A DNA stretch of 64,000 bases from Kribbella pittospori (GCF_004331465.1 NZ_SJKB01000013.1:124001-188000); one strand, 5' to 3'. Shown: positions 34,404 to 43,384, counted from the stretch's first letter. The notes: generated by a model not told the origin, from the sequence alone. Translations and numbers: made by a program.

Positions 34404-35537
34404 ATGCTCATCCCCATCGTTCTGGCCGCGGCGCTGATGAACGCCGCCATGATCGCGGCGAGCGCGGTGAGCACCATCTTGATCTCCGACCGGTTGAGCC
34501 CCGGCCTGGCCGGTCTCCCCAACACAGCCGGCGTACTGGGTACGGCGGCCGGTGCTATTGCTGTCGGCTGGTGGACCGCTCGGCTGGGGCGCGCTCACGC
34601 GCTCCGCATCGGGTACGGGTTCGCTGTTGCCGGCGCAGCGCTGACAGTGCTCACCGCAGTCGGTGCACACGTGGCGCTGCTCTTCGTCGGCATGTTCCTG
34701 CTCGGTGCTGGGAACGCTGCGAGCCTGCTGTCCCGGTACGCCGCGGCTGAAGCCGTAGCAACCCCTCGACGCGCGTCAGCGATGAGCGCTGTCGTCTGGG
34801 CCAGCACCGCCGGTGCAGCCGGTGGCCCATTCCTGATGGCTCCGTCCCAGACCTGGGCGTTGGCCATCGGTCTTCCTGCCCTCGCCGGCCCGTTCCTGGT
34901 CGCGGTGGCAGCCGTCTTCGGTGCTCTCGTTGCCGCCAGCTATATCCGGGTCGTCCACCCCGCGGACGAGCCGGAGCAGGAGCGGCACGAGCAGTCCGTG
35001 GCGTCTCGTCGTACGCCGGTCCTTCTTGCCGCTGGAGTGATGGTCGTCGGGCATCTGGTGATGGTGGCGCTGATGTCGGCGGTCCCTGTCCACGCTCACC
35101 ACCTGGGCGACGGTCTCGGCGTGCTGGGCGTCATGTTGTCCGCTCACACCCTCGGCATGTTCGCGCTGTCTCCCCTGACAGGCTGGTTCATCGACCGGTG
35201 GGGTCCACGGCCGGTGATGGTCGCCGGACTTGTCCTCCTGGTGTCGTCCGCCGTTCTGACCACTCAGACCGGTGCGATGTTCACGCCGGCGCTCTTCCTC
35301 CTCGGCTATGCCTGGAACCTCTGCTACCTGGGCGGCAGCGCCCGCCTGCTCGGTACAGCCCTCGAAAGCAAGGTCGAGTCCTCCATCTGGGCCATCTCCG
35401 CCCTGGCTGCGCTCACCTCGCCCTGGCTGTACACCGTCGGCGGGTACGCACTCCTGTCGGTGATCTCGGCAGCTCTCGCGGTATCGCTGCTGATGCTCGT
35501 GGTCCGGCGTACGAGACCCGAGGTCGTCAGTCGGTGA
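34404..35537 (+). CDS. MFS transporter
   Basis: A 377-residue major facilitator with about eleven or twelve helices; the N-terminus is hydrophobic straight from the start (MLIPIVLAAALMNAAMIAAS). The WFIDRWGPRPVMVAG segment is the conserved loop between helices 8 and 9. Divergent from lrp, it is the probable regulated target. It is followed by the rpsF leader. Confidence 0.85.
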   Translation: MLIPIVLAAALMNAAMIAASAVSTILISDRLSPGLAGLPNTAGVLGTAAGAIAVGWWTARLGRAHALRIGYGFAVAGAALTVLTAVGAHVALLFVGMFLLGAGNAASLLSRYAAAEAVATPRRASAMSAVVWASTAGAAGGPFLMAPSQTWALAIGLPALAGPFLVAVAAVFGALVAASYIRVVHPADEPEQERHEQSVASRRTPVLLAAGVMVVGHLVMVALMSAVPVHAHHLGDGLGVLGVMLSAHTLGMFALSPLTGWFIDRWGPRPVMVAGLVLLVSSAVLTTQTGAMFTPALFLLGYAWNLCYLGGSARLLGTALESKVESSIWAISALAALTSPWLYTVGGYALLSVISAALAVSLLMLVVRRTRPEVVSR

Positions 35538-35609
35538 CGGAGAGTTAGTGGAACAGGCCTGTGGATATGGTCAAGCAGGCGTCCGGACGCTGGTATTCTC
35601 TTGGATGTG

Positions 35610-35704
35610 GCCCGGTCCATCGACCGGGCTCGTTGCTTGGCGCCGACGGCAAGTGTCGGCGTGAAGCGAATCGCATCGCCCTCCTGCCACGGAGAGACCG
35701 TGGC
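35610..35704 (+). promoter_or_regulatory. Structured 5' leader of the rpsF operon (three hairpins)
   Basis: Three consecutive perfect hairpins precede rpsF: GCCCGGTC/GACCGGGC (35610-35629), GCTT..CGCCGAC/GTCGGCG..AAGC (35635-35667) and GCCACGG-agaga-CCGTGGC (35686-35704). A TATTCT -10-like box at 35594 places the start upstream of them. Leaders of rpsF are known to bind the S6:S18 heterodimer for feedback control in many bacteria; I infer such a function here but cannot confirm the motif. The tRNA-like or rho-independent signals are absent. Confidence 0.6.
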
Positions 35705-35734
35705 CGCCAAGTCCGAAGGAGGTGGAGTTCGCGC

Positions 35735-36025
35735 ATGCGTCGTTATGAAGTCATGGTGATCCTCGACCCTGAGCTCGATGAGCGCACCGTGGAGCCGTCC
35801 ATCGACCAGTACCTGAACATCGTCCGCAAGGAAGGTGGCACGGTCGAGAAGCTCGACATCTGGGGTCGTCGCAAGCTTGCCTATGACGTGAAGAAGAAGT
35901 CCGAGGGCATCTATGCCGTCGTCGACCTGACCGCCGAGCCGGCGGTGGTGAAGGAACTCGACCGTCAGCTCACGCTGAACGAGTCGATCCTCCGCACCAA
36001 GGTCATCCGCCCGGACCAGCACTGA
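35735..36025 (+). CDS. rpsF: 30S ribosomal protein S6
   Basis: A 96-residue S6 protein (MRRYEVMVILDPELDE; WGRRKLAYDVKKKSEGIYAV; ILRTKVIRPDQH). GAAGGAGG lies upstream of the ATG. First gene of the conserved rpsF-ssb-rpsR-rplI operon. Confidence 0.97.
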   Translation: MRRYEVMVILDPELDERTVEPSIDQYLNIVRKEGGTVEKLDIWGRRKLAYDVKKKSEGIYAVVDLTAEPAVVKELDRQLTLNESILRTKVIRPDQH

Positions 36026-36117
36026 CCCTGGGGTCGTCAGCAGCCATCGGTACTGTCGGCACCAGCCGGTACTGATAGCTGTAGACAAAGACACACCCGA
36101 TAGCAGGAGGAACGGCA

Positions 36118-36705
36118 ATGGCAGGCGAAACCGTCGTCACACTGGTCGGCAACCTTGTCGACGATCCTGAGCTCCGGTTCACTCCGTCCGGTGCCGCCGT
36201 CGCGAACTTCCGGATCGCGTCGACGCCGCGGACGTACGACCGGCAGACAGGTGAATGGAAGGACGGCGAGTCGCTGTTCCTGAGTTGTTCCGTCTGGCGC
36301 CAAGCCGCGGAGAACGTGGCCGAGTCGCTGCAGCGCGGTATGCGCGTGATCGTGCAGGGCCGGCTGAAGTCGCGTTCGTACGACGACCGTGAGGGCAACA
36401 AGCGCACGGTCTTCGAGATCGACGTGGACGAGGTCGGACCGAGCCTGCGCAGCGCCACCGCGAAGGTGACCCGGGCGATGCGCTCCGGTCCCGGCGGTGA
36501 CGGCGGCGGCTTCGGTGGTGGCGGGGGTGGCAACCAGGGTGGAGGCAACTACGGTGGCGGCGGCCAAGGTGGCGGCGCCCCGCAGAACGACCCCTGGGCA
36601 ACCCCGCAGGGTGGCGGCAGTGGTGGTGGCGGCGGTCAGGCTGCCCCGCAGAACGACCCCTGGGCCAGCCAGGGCGGCGGCTCGATGGAGGAGCCTCCGT
36701 TCTGA
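36118..36705 (+). CDS. ssb: Single-stranded DNA-binding protein
   Basis: A 195-residue SSB with the OB-fold domain (1-115: TVVTLVGNLVDDPELRFTPS, ANFRIASTPRTYD, FLSCSVWRQAAENVAESL), a Gly-rich linker and the acidic C-terminal tip MEEPPF used for partner binding. The linker holds an internal duplication of APQNDPWA. GGAGGA precedes the ATG. Confidence 0.96.
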   Translation: MAGETVVTLVGNLVDDPELRFTPSGAAVANFRIASTPRTYDRQTGEWKDGESLFLSCSVWRQAAENVAESLQRGMRVIVQGRLKSRSYDDREGNKRTVFEIDVDEVGPSLRSATAKVTRAMRSGPGGDGGGFGGGGGGNQGGGNYGGGGQGGGAPQNDPWATPQGGGSGGGGGQAAPQNDPWASQGGGSMEEPPF

Positions 36706-36785
36706 TCCGGCGCTCCGGGTCGTAACCATGTAAGACAGACCATTCCGGCACGTGTGCCGGGCTCTGGAAGGAAGAGAGCACCACA

Positions 36786-37019
36786 ATGGCCAAGATCATT
36801 CGGAAGCCGAAGAAGAAGGTTTGCGGCTTCTGCAAGGACAAGGCGACGTACGTCGATTACAAGGACACCGCGCTGCTGCGCAAGTTCATCTCGGACCGCG
36901 GCAAGATCCGCGCCCGCCGGGTGACCGGGAACTGCGTGCAGCACCAGCGCGATGTGGCCACCGCTATCAAGAACGCTCGTGAGGTGGCGCTGCTGCCGTA
37001 CACGAGCACGGCTCGCTGA
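36786..37019 (+). CDS. rpsR: 30S ribosomal protein S18 (zinc-binding type)
   Basis: A 77-residue S18. It keeps CGFC (Cys13, Cys16) and a later CVQH (Cys50, His53), the C+ zinc-binding form. Actinomycetes often hold a second zinc-free copy elsewhere for zinc starvation. Third gene of the rpsF operon. Confidence 0.96.
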   Translation: MAKIIRKPKKKVCGFCKDKATYVDYKDTALLRKFISDRGKIRARRVTGNCVQHQRDVATAIKNAREVALLPYTSTAR

Positions 37020-37033
37020 GGGAGGCCCGAACC

Positions 37034-37480
37034 ATGAAGCTCATCCTGGCGCAGGAGGTCGAGGGCCTCGGAGCCCCCGGCGACATCGTCGAGGTGAAGG
37101 ACGGCTACGGCCGCAACTACCTGGTTCCGCGCGGCCTGGCCATCGGCTGGACCCGCGGCGCCGAGAAGCAGATCCAGTCGATCAAGCGGGCGCGTGACGC
37201 CCGGGCGATCCAGGGCAAGGAGCACGCGAGCGAGGTCAAGAACCAGCTCGAGCAGCTCAACGTCACGCTGGACGTCAAGGCCGGCGAGACCGGCCGCCTG
37301 TTCGGTTCGGTCACCCCGGCCGACATCGCCGGCGCGATCAAGTCCGCCGGCGGCCCGCTCGTCGAGAAGCGCGCGATCGCGATCGCGTCGCCGATCAAGA
37401 GCACCGGCAAGCACCAGGTCTCGGTGCAGCTCCACCCCGAGGTGGCCGCCACGGTCCGCCTCGAGGTCGCGGCCGTCTGA
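37034..37480 (+). CDS. rplI: 50S ribosomal protein L9
   Basis: A 148-residue L9 with the N-terminal RNA-binding domain (MKLILAQEVEGLGAPGDIVE, YGRNYLVPRGLA), the long connecting helix and the C-terminal domain (GRLFGSVTPADIAGAI). GGGAGG lies 9 bases upstream. Last gene of the operon, followed by a strong terminator. Confidence 0.97.
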   Translation: MKLILAQEVEGLGAPGDIVEVKDGYGRNYLVPRGLAIGWTRGAEKQIQSIKRARDARAIQGKEHASEVKNQLEQLNVTLDVKAGETGRLFGSVTPADIAGAIKSAGGPLVEKRAIAIASPIKSTGKHQVSVQLHPEVAATVRLEVAAV

Positions 37481-37494
37481 CCTCAGCAACACCC

Positions 37495-37528
37495 AAGGCC
37501 CGCATCTCCCTCGGGGGATGCGGGCCTT
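37495..37528. terminator. Terminator of the rpsF-rplI operon
   Basis: AAGGCCCGCATC pairs perfectly with GATGCGGGCCTT around a 10-base loop, 14 bases after rplI, with outer AACAC/GTGTT also complementary. It is also downstream of the convergent small secreted-protein gene, so it may serve both. Confidence 0.85.
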
Positions 37529-37540
37529 GTCGTGTTCTGC

Positions 37541-37777
37541 TCAGCCTGGGGTGGGTGTCGGCCAGGGGAGCGGCTTGGGGTCGTTGCCCTCGCCGCTGTT
37601 CTCCGGCTTGGCGACCTTCGGCCACTTGACCGGTCCCGGATCCGATTGGTTGCCGCCAGCATCAGGTGGGGCGACCCGCGGCCATTGCACCGGACCGGGA
37701 TCGTCGTCCGCCATCACGGGCCCGGCCGGCACCAGCAACGCCACCGTCACCAGCACCGCACCAAGCAATCGGTTCAC
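37541..37777 (-). CDS. Small secreted repeat protein of the T4SS-like locus
   Basis: A 78-residue protein with a Sec signal peptide (about 1-25, LLGAVLVTVALLVPAGPVMA) and then three copies of a DPGPVxWPxVA-like repeat: DDPGPVQWPRVAPP, SDPGPVKWPKVAKP, NDPKPLPWPTPTP. GTG at 37777 overlaps the stop of the beta-propeller gene by four bases, so they are coupled. I do not know the family; the Trp-Pro repeats suggest cell-wall or protein binding. Confidence 0.75.
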   Translation of the reverse strand: MNRLLGAVLVTVALLVPAGPVMADDDPGPVQWPRVAPPDAGGNQSDPGPVKWPKVAKPENSGEGNDPKPLPWPTPTPG

Positions 37778-39198
37778 TTCTTGTCCAACGCATACAACGT
37801 CGAGTCGTGCACCACGAGCGCACGCCCACCCGTGACACCCCACGGCCGCGCGGTGTCGGCGGGAAGAGTCTGACCCTTTCCGCCAGGGGTCGTGGCGACG
37901 AGATCGCCGCCGACCATCCCGTAGATCGTCGTACCCGTGATCGAAACCGGCTGGAAGTCGGTGTACCGCGCCGTCGACTTGTGCGCGAAGTCGATCACGC
38001 AGTTGCCCCAGGCAGCGACCTTGCCGGCCTGGTCCGGCACCCACTGCCAGCTCTCGACGTCAGCCTCCTTCGCCACCGGGCAGGTGGCGAGGATCGCGCC
38101 GGTCGTGGTCGAGTGCACGACGGGGGTCACGATGTCCTTGGTGGCCGACTTCCACAGCACCAGCGCGCGGCCCGGGCTGGCGGCGACCACATGTTCGATG
38201 CCCTTCGACCCGGACGGCGCCTTCGGGTTCACGGTCTGCAGACCCTTGTCCAGCTGACTCGCGAACAAAGGACCGGTGTACCGCGCCATCAACGCCTTGT
38301 CGCCCTCGGCCAGCAGGACCGTGGACAGGCGTGGCTGGTTCGGCACCGCCTTCAGCTTGCCGCCGGTCACCATACTCGCACCGGCATCGCCCTCGACCTT
38401 GATCAGCGGCGACGTCCCGAAGAACTGCACCTGCGCCTGGTCGGGCAGTTCCACCGAGGCGGCACCAGCACCGCCGCCGGCCCAGTAATACAAGGCATCC
38501 GGCGCAGCCACGGCGAGCACCGACTTGGAATCGATCGTGGTGTAGACCGGGCTCTGCGCGTCCTTCGGCACCTTGTCCTGCCAGAGCACTTTGCCGTTGC
38601 TGTCGAAGACCGCGACCTTCTCGTCCGGCGTGAGGATGGCGACCTGCTTGCCGTCCGGTGACACTGCGGGCGCCGACTTCGCGGCGATGTCGACCGTCCA
38701 ACTTGCCTTCGTCGACCAGCCCGGTGGCACCGGTCGGGCCGAGAACTGGTCCGGGACCACCTTCGGCTCCGGTAGCGTCGGGACCTTCGGTGCTTCCGAC
38801 GGCTTGGACACATCGCTGTCGCCATCCCGGAGCACCGTGAAGTACAGCGTCGTACCTGCGATGAGTACGACGGCCAGCGCGATGCCGGCGATCACCGGCC
38901 AGCCCGGCCTGCGGGTGCCGCCGCTGCTGGTGCTGCTGCGGCTCTCCGACTCCACAGCGTCGACCCGGCCGTCGGGGTGGACGATCAGCGGCCAGGACGA
39001 ACCGTCTGCCTCCACTGCGGTCGCGCGTACCGGCCGGCCGAGTTGTCCGGCCCGGTCGCTCACGACGGCGATCGCGGCCTGCCGTGGATCTCGGTGGTTG
39101 CTGACCGGATGGGTCCGCCCGGCGATGGTGACCTCGGCGTTGCGGTCGTCGTACAACCGGATCGTCACCTTGGGCCAGGACGGGATCTTCTCAGCCAC
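37774..39198 (-). CDS. Membrane-anchored beta-propeller-like protein of the T4SS-like locus
   Basis: A 474-residue protein with an N-terminal cytoplasmic domain (1-95), one membrane helix (about 101-122), a Pro-rich linker and an extracytoplasmic region of WD/PQQ-like beta-propeller repeats (DGKQVAILTPDEKVAVFDSN; SVLAVAAPDALYYWAG). Only scattered Cys occur. It is coupled to the small secreted repeat protein and divergent from the VirB4/VirD4-containing cluster, so a role in that secretion system or its surface part is likely but inferred. No enzyme motif is seen. Confidence 0.7.
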   Translation of the reverse strand: MAEKIPSWPKVTIRLYDDRNAEVTIAGRTHPVSNHRDPRQAAIAVVSDRAGQLGRPVRATAVEADGSSWPLIVHPDGRVDAVESESRSSTSSGGTRRPGWPVIAGIALAVVLIAGTTLYFTVLRDGDSDVSKPSEAPKVPTLPEPKVVPDQFSARPVPPGWSTKASWTVDIAAKSAPAVSPDGKQVAILTPDEKVAVFDSNGKVLWQDKVPKDAQSPVYTTIDSKSVLAVAAPDALYYWAGGGAGAASVELPDQAQVQFFGTSPLIKVEGDAGASMVTGGKLKAVPNQPRLSTVLLAEGDKALMARYTGPLFASQLDKGLQTVNPKAPSGSKGIEHVVAASPGRALVLWKSATKDIVTPVVHSTTTGAILATCPVAKEADVESWQWVPDQAGKVAAWGNCVIDFAHKSTARYTDFQPVSITGTTIYGMVGGDLVATTPGGKGQTLPADTARPWGVTGGRALVVHDSTLYALDKK

Positions 39199-39363
39199 GG
39201 CGACCTCTCATTCCCGCCACAGATCTCCCTCGTTCATCCGACTACGCCGCCCCCGTTCTAGCATGTGCAGCGACCACCGCAGGCCAGAAATCCGGGCCTG
39301 CGGGACTCTGCGGGCCCGGCCCGGCTCGACTGCTCCGGCCAGGGAGTGGCGGGCCGCAAGGCC

Positions 39364-39376
39364 TGTGGATAACTCA
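39364..39376. promoter_or_regulatory. DnaA-box-like TGTGGATAA element
   Basis: TGTGGATAACTCA occurs here and again at 4589-4601; TGTGGATAA is the reverse complement of the DnaA box TTATCCACA. It sits in the 249-base gap between the divergent arms of the T4SS-like cluster. Functional binding is not shown. Confidence 0.4.
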
Positions 39377-39447
39377 CGCAACCGACATCCGGGAATTGAG
39401 AGAATACGGTGAGCGACAGCTTGTCACACACCACGAAAGGAGGGGCC

Positions 39448-40062
39448 ATGACACAGAATCCATGGGATCGGCAGTCAACGACTTCAGGTCCGCAACAGTC
39501 ACCGCCGGGTCCCTCGCCGCAGCCCGCGGGCGGGCCGTCCGCACCTCAGCACGGTGTTTCCGCACCGGCCGAGGACCAGCGGCTGCCGAAGTTCGCGATT
39601 CCGGCCGCGGACACACTCTGGTGGGTCGGTGTGCACGGTGGCGCCGGCGAGACCACGATGTCGCTCCTCCTTCCGGGGAGCCGGGCGGCGAACCATCGCT
39701 GGCCGATCCCGCCACCACCGGTGCCGACCCCGGTCGTCCTCGTCGCCCGGACGCACGGTTCCGGTCTGCGGGCCGCCCAGCGGGCCGCGGTCGAGTGGGC
39801 GTCCGGTGTGGTCCAGGGCGTAGCCGTGCTGGGCCTGGTGCTGATCGCGGACGCGCCCGGGCGACTGCCCCGGGTGCTCGACGACTTCGCCGACATCGTC
39901 GGCGGCGGCGTGCCGCGGGTCTGGGACATCCCCTGGATCGAGGAGTGGCGCCGAGGGGAGGCTCCGACGCCGGAGAACACCCCGGACGAGGTCTTCGAAG
40001 TCCTCGAATCCATCTACGCACTGCGCGCCGCGAACCCTGCGGACTATCCCGCCCCGTACTGA
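39448..40062 (+). CDS. P-loop-derived protein with degenerate Walker A
   Basis: A 204-residue protein with a Pro/Ser/Gln-rich N-terminal 45 residues and then a compact domain containing GVHGGAGETT (61-70), the position and shape of a ParA/MinD-type deviant Walker A but with Glu where the Lys should be. VLVARTH and GLVLIADAPGRLPRVLDD follow like the switch region. It probably binds no or altered nucleotide. GGAGG is directly before the ATG. It opens the T4SS-like operon and is similar to proteins seen with such clusters in other actinobacteria. Confidence 0.7.
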   Translation: MTQNPWDRQSTTSGPQQSPPGPSPQPAGGPSAPQHGVSAPAEDQRLPKFAIPAADTLWWVGVHGGAGETTMSLLLPGSRAANHRWPIPPPPVPTPVVLVARTHGSGLRAAQRAAVEWASGVVQGVAVLGLVLIADAPGRLPRVLDDFADIVGGGVPRVWDIPWIEEWRRGEAPTPENTPDEVFEVLESIYALRAANPADYPAPY

Positions 40063-40076
40063 AAGGTCCCTCCGCG

Positions 40077-40355
40077 ATGATGCTGGCCCATCTGATCTCG
40101 GACACGCATGCCCTGATACCGCTCAGCGGTGGCGGCACCCGGCCACCCGGCGGCGAGAAACTCGAGCTGGTGATCGACTGGGTGCGCTGGATCGCCTTCG
40201 CCATCTGCGTTCTCGGCATCCTGATCGCCGGCGCCATGATGGCCGTCGGCCAGCGTCGCGGTGAAGGCGGTGAGCATGCCGCCCGGCTCGGCTGGGTGCT
40301 CACCGCCTGCATCGTGATCGCATCCTCGACGCTGCTCGTCGGCGCCCTGCAGTGA
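40077..40355 (+). CDS. Small two-helix membrane protein (VirB2/pilin-like)
   Basis: A 92-residue protein with two hydrophobic segments (about 32-52 and 70-90) and a short amphipathic start. Two-helix proteins of this size directly before the VirB4 region are the VirB2/TrbC-like pilins of Gram-positive conjugation systems; that assignment is from context and size. ATG at 40077 with AAAGG upstream; only 14 bases follow the previous gene. Confidence 0.6.
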   Translation: MMLAHLISDTHALIPLSGGGTRPPGGEKLELVIDWVRWIAFAICVLGILIAGAMMAVGQRRGEGGEHAARLGWVLTACIVIASSTLLVGALQ

Positions 40356-40358
40356 CCC

Positions 40359-41864
40359 ATGGCTGCTGACGCAGTCCGCGGCGCCCCGCGGACGTACGGG
40401 AACTGGCGGCAGCCCGCCTCGGCGGGGATCGCGGGCCTCGGTTCGCTCGGCACCGCCCTCATGATGGGCGGGCTGGTCATGACGATCATGGCCACGATGG
40501 CCGGCGGTCTCGTCGGCGCGATCGTCACGCTGCTGATCGTCGGCGTCTGCCTGCTCCTGCTGACCACCAAGGACAAGCACGGGCTGTCCGCCCTGCAGCG
40601 TCTCTCCACCCGGATCGGATGGGAACGAGCGAAGATGGCGAAGCACAACACCTACCGGTCCGGCCCACTCGGCCGCCCCGCGTGGGGCACCTTCCAGCTC
40701 CCGGGTCTGGCCGCCGCGTCCCAGCTGAGCGAGTTCGAGGACTCGTACGGACGGCCGTTCGCGCTGCTGTTCTACCCGAGCACCCGGCACTTCACCGTCG
40801 TCATCAACGCCGAGCCGGACGGTGCCTCGCTGGTGGACCAGGAGCAGGTGGACGTCTGGGTCGCGCACTGGGGTCAGTGGCTCGCCGCGCTCGGCCACGA
40901 GCCGGGCATCGTCGCCGCATCGGTGACGGTGGAGAGCGCGCCCGACACCGGCATCCGGCTGCGGCGCGAGGTCGGCAGCAACATGCTGGACGGTACCCCG
41001 GCCATCGCCCGGGCAATGCTCACGGAGGTCGTGCAGACGTACCCGGAAGGCTCAGCGCTGATCTCGGCCCGAGTCGCTCTGACGTTCAAGGGCACGGACC
41101 GGAGCGGCAAGCGCCGCAAAGAGGAGGACATGGGCCGTGAGCTCGCGTCCCGGCTGCCTGCTCTCACCCAGAGCCTCAACGCCACCGGTGCGGGTGCGGC
41201 TCGTCCGGTGACCGCTCAAGAGTTGTGCGAGACCGTCCGCATCGCCTACGACCCGGCGTCCGCCGTACTGATCGATGAGGCGCGGAGCCACGGGGACGTG
41301 CCGGAGTTGCAGTGGACCGACGTCGGTCCGGCCGGCGCGCAAGGGTTCTGGGACAAGTACCGGCACGACTCCGCCTGGTCGGTGACGTGGCAGATGACCC
41401 AGGCGCCGCGTGGTGAGGTGTTCTCCTCGGTGCTGTCCCAGTTGGTCGCGCCCCATGCGGACATCGATCGCAAGCGAGTCACCCTGCTCTACCGTCCGCT
41501 GGACGCGGCCACTGCGGCCCGGGTGGTCGAGGCCGACAAGCGCAACGCGTCGTTCCGCGCCACCACTTCGAGCCGTCCGTCGGCCCGGACAATGACCGAG
41601 GCCAGGGCGGCGGAGCGGACCGCGCAGGAGGAGGCGCGCGGCGCAGGACTGGTCAACTTCGGCATGGTCGTGACCGGCACGGTGATGACCGCGGAGCAGA
41701 TCCCGGACATGATCGCCGCGATCGACAATCTGGGTGCCACCGCCCGCGTCCTGCTCCGGCCGGCGTACGGCTCGCAGGACTCCGCCTTCGTGGCCGGGTT
41801 GCCGCTGGGCGTCGTACTGCAGAGCCATCTGTCCGTCCCGGCCGGCATCCGGGAGGCGCTGTGA
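40359..41864 (+). CDS. SCO6880-type protein (VirB3/VirB4 N-terminal-like)
   Basis: A 501-residue protein with two N-terminal membrane helices (about 25-70) resembling PrgI/VirB3, and a large cytoplasmic region like the N-terminal part of VirB4 (PGLAAASQLSEFEDSYGRPFALLF; LTFKGTDRSGKRRKEEDMG; DIDRKRVTLLYRPLDA). It lacks Walker motifs. Its stop overlaps the VirB4 GTG by four bases, so the VirB4 function is split over two coupled proteins, as in streptomycete chromosomal clusters. Confidence 0.78.
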   Translation: MAADAVRGAPRTYGNWRQPASAGIAGLGSLGTALMMGGLVMTIMATMAGGLVGAIVTLLIVGVCLLLLTTKDKHGLSALQRLSTRIGWERAKMAKHNTYRSGPLGRPAWGTFQLPGLAAASQLSEFEDSYGRPFALLFYPSTRHFTVVINAEPDGASLVDQEQVDVWVAHWGQWLAALGHEPGIVAASVTVESAPDTGIRLRREVGSNMLDGTPAIARAMLTEVVQTYPEGSALISARVALTFKGTDRSGKRRKEEDMGRELASRLPALTQSLNATGAGAARPVTAQELCETVRIAYDPASAVLIDEARSHGDVPELQWTDVGPAGAQGFWDKYRHDSAWSVTWQMTQAPRGEVFSSVLSQLVAPHADIDRKRVTLLYRPLDAATAARVVEADKRNASFRATTSSRPSARTMTEARAAERTAQEEARGAGLVNFGMVVTGTVMTAEQIPDMIAAIDNLGATARVLLRPAYGSQDSAFVAGLPLGVVLQSHLSVPAGIREAL

Positions 41865-43384
41865 GGGCCGCCGACCCGGTCCGCACCGGCAAGCGGCCGA
41901 TGTCGCGCGGCTGGCCCGGTGCGGGCCGCGGCTACTCGACGTACCTCCAGGCTCCGGCCGAGTGGCGCGGCACCACAGTCCAGGTCTGCGGACTCTGGCC
42001 CTTCGCCGCAGGCACCGGCAGTCCCATGGTCGGCGTACCCATCGGCCGCAACATCCTCTCCGGCGCCACCCTCTGCTGCGATCCGATCAACTGGTTCACC
42101 CGAGCCAACCTCATCTCCAACCCGTCGATGTTCGTGCTCGGCAGGCCCGGCCTGGGCAAGTCCACGGTGGTCCGTCGGATGGCGTTGGGGCTGGCGGGGT
42201 ACGGCGTGCAGCCGTTGGTGCTGGGGGATCTGAAGCCTGACTACCGAGACCTGATCGAGGCGCTGGGTGGGCAGGTCATCCGGTTGGGGCGTGGCCGCGG
42301 GCATCTGAACGTGCTGGATCCGGGGGAGTCGCGTACGGCGGCGCAGCGGCTGACCGGGAAGGCGCGCGAGGCGATTCAGGCCGATGCACACGGACGCCGC
42401 CACACGATGGTGTCGGCGCTGATCTCGATCATGCGCTCGGCGCCGCCGACGGACCGCGAGGAGACGATCCTCGACGAGGCGCTCAAGGTCCTCGACGAGC
42501 GATCCACCGGTACGCCGGTACTGCGCGATCTGCTCCAGGTCGTCCAGGACGCGCCGGACCGGGTCCGCAACGTCGCCCTGGATCGCGGCAGCCTGGATCG
42601 CTACCGACAGATCACCGAGGGGCTTGAGGCATCGCTGATCGGTCTGGTCGGTGGTGGCCGGCTGGGCGAGATCTTCTCCGCGCCGACCGACAACCCGATG
42701 CGGCTCGATCGGCCGGTCGTGTTCGACGTTTCCTCGATCGACGACTCCGAGACGAACCTGCAGGCCGCCGTACTACTCGCCTGCTGGTCCTACGGGTTCG
42801 GCGCGGTTGCGGTGTCGCAAGCGTTGGCGGACGCCGGCCTCGAGCCGCGACGGCACTACTTCGTCATCCTCGACGAGCTGTGGCGCGTGCTGCGCGCCGG
42901 GCGCGGTCTGGTCGACCGCGTCGACGCGCTGACCCGGCTGAACCGTCAGCGCGGAGTCGGTACGGCGATGATCTCGCACACCATGTCCGACCTGCTCGCG
43001 CTCGAGAACAGCGAGGACCGGATGAAGGCGAAGGGCTTCGTCGAGCGGTCCGGCATGGTCGTGTGCGGCGGTCTGCCGCGCGCCGAGATGGAGAACCTGA
43101 CCGAGGTCGTGCCGATGTCCGAGGAGGAGCAGAACATGCTCATCGGCTGGCAGGACCCACCCGCCTGGGATCCGGCGACCGGCGTGGAGGTCGCGCCACC
43201 CGGCCGCGGCAACTTCCTGGTCAAGGTCGGCGGCCGTCCGGGCATCCCGGTGCACGTCAGCCTCACCTCGGTCGAGCGCGAGATCAACGACACCAACAAG
43301 CTCTGGAGGACCGACCCGGTGCTGGAGCTGCCGCCGCCTGACCCGGCCACCCGCGTGCTCGCGCGAGCGGGAGGCGACGGGTAG
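41861..43384 (+). CDS. VirB4-like T4SS ATPase (C-terminal type)
   Basis: A 507-residue AAA+/FtsK-HerA-type ATPase with Walker A GRPGLGKST (94-102), Walker B YFVILDELWRVL (near 330) and the later segment GVGTAMISHTMSDLLALENSEDR. It lacks the usual VirB4 N-terminal domain, which is supplied by the coupled SCO6880-like protein. VirB4 drives substrate export or pilus assembly in type IV secretion. It is followed with no gap by the VirD4-like gene. Confidence 0.85.
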   Translation: MRAADPVRTGKRPMSRGWPGAGRGYSTYLQAPAEWRGTTVQVCGLWPFAAGTGSPMVGVPIGRNILSGATLCCDPINWFTRANLISNPSMFVLGRPGLGKSTVVRRMALGLAGYGVQPLVLGDLKPDYRDLIEALGGQVIRLGRGRGHLNVLDPGESRTAAQRLTGKAREAIQADAHGRRHTMVSALISIMRSAPPTDREETILDEALKVLDERSTGTPVLRDLLQVVQDAPDRVRNVALDRGSLDRYRQITEGLEASLIGLVGGGRLGEIFSAPTDNPMRLDRPVVFDVSSIDDSETNLQAAVLLACWSYGFGAVAVSQALADAGLEPRRHYFVILDELWRVLRAGRGLVDRVDALTRLNRQRGVGTAMISHTMSDLLALENSEDRMKAKGFVERSGMVVCGGLPRAEMENLTEVVPMSEEEQNMLIGWQDPPAWDPATGVEVAPPGRGNFLVKVGGRPGIPVHVSLTSVEREINDTNKLWRTDPVLELPPPDPATRVLARAGGDG

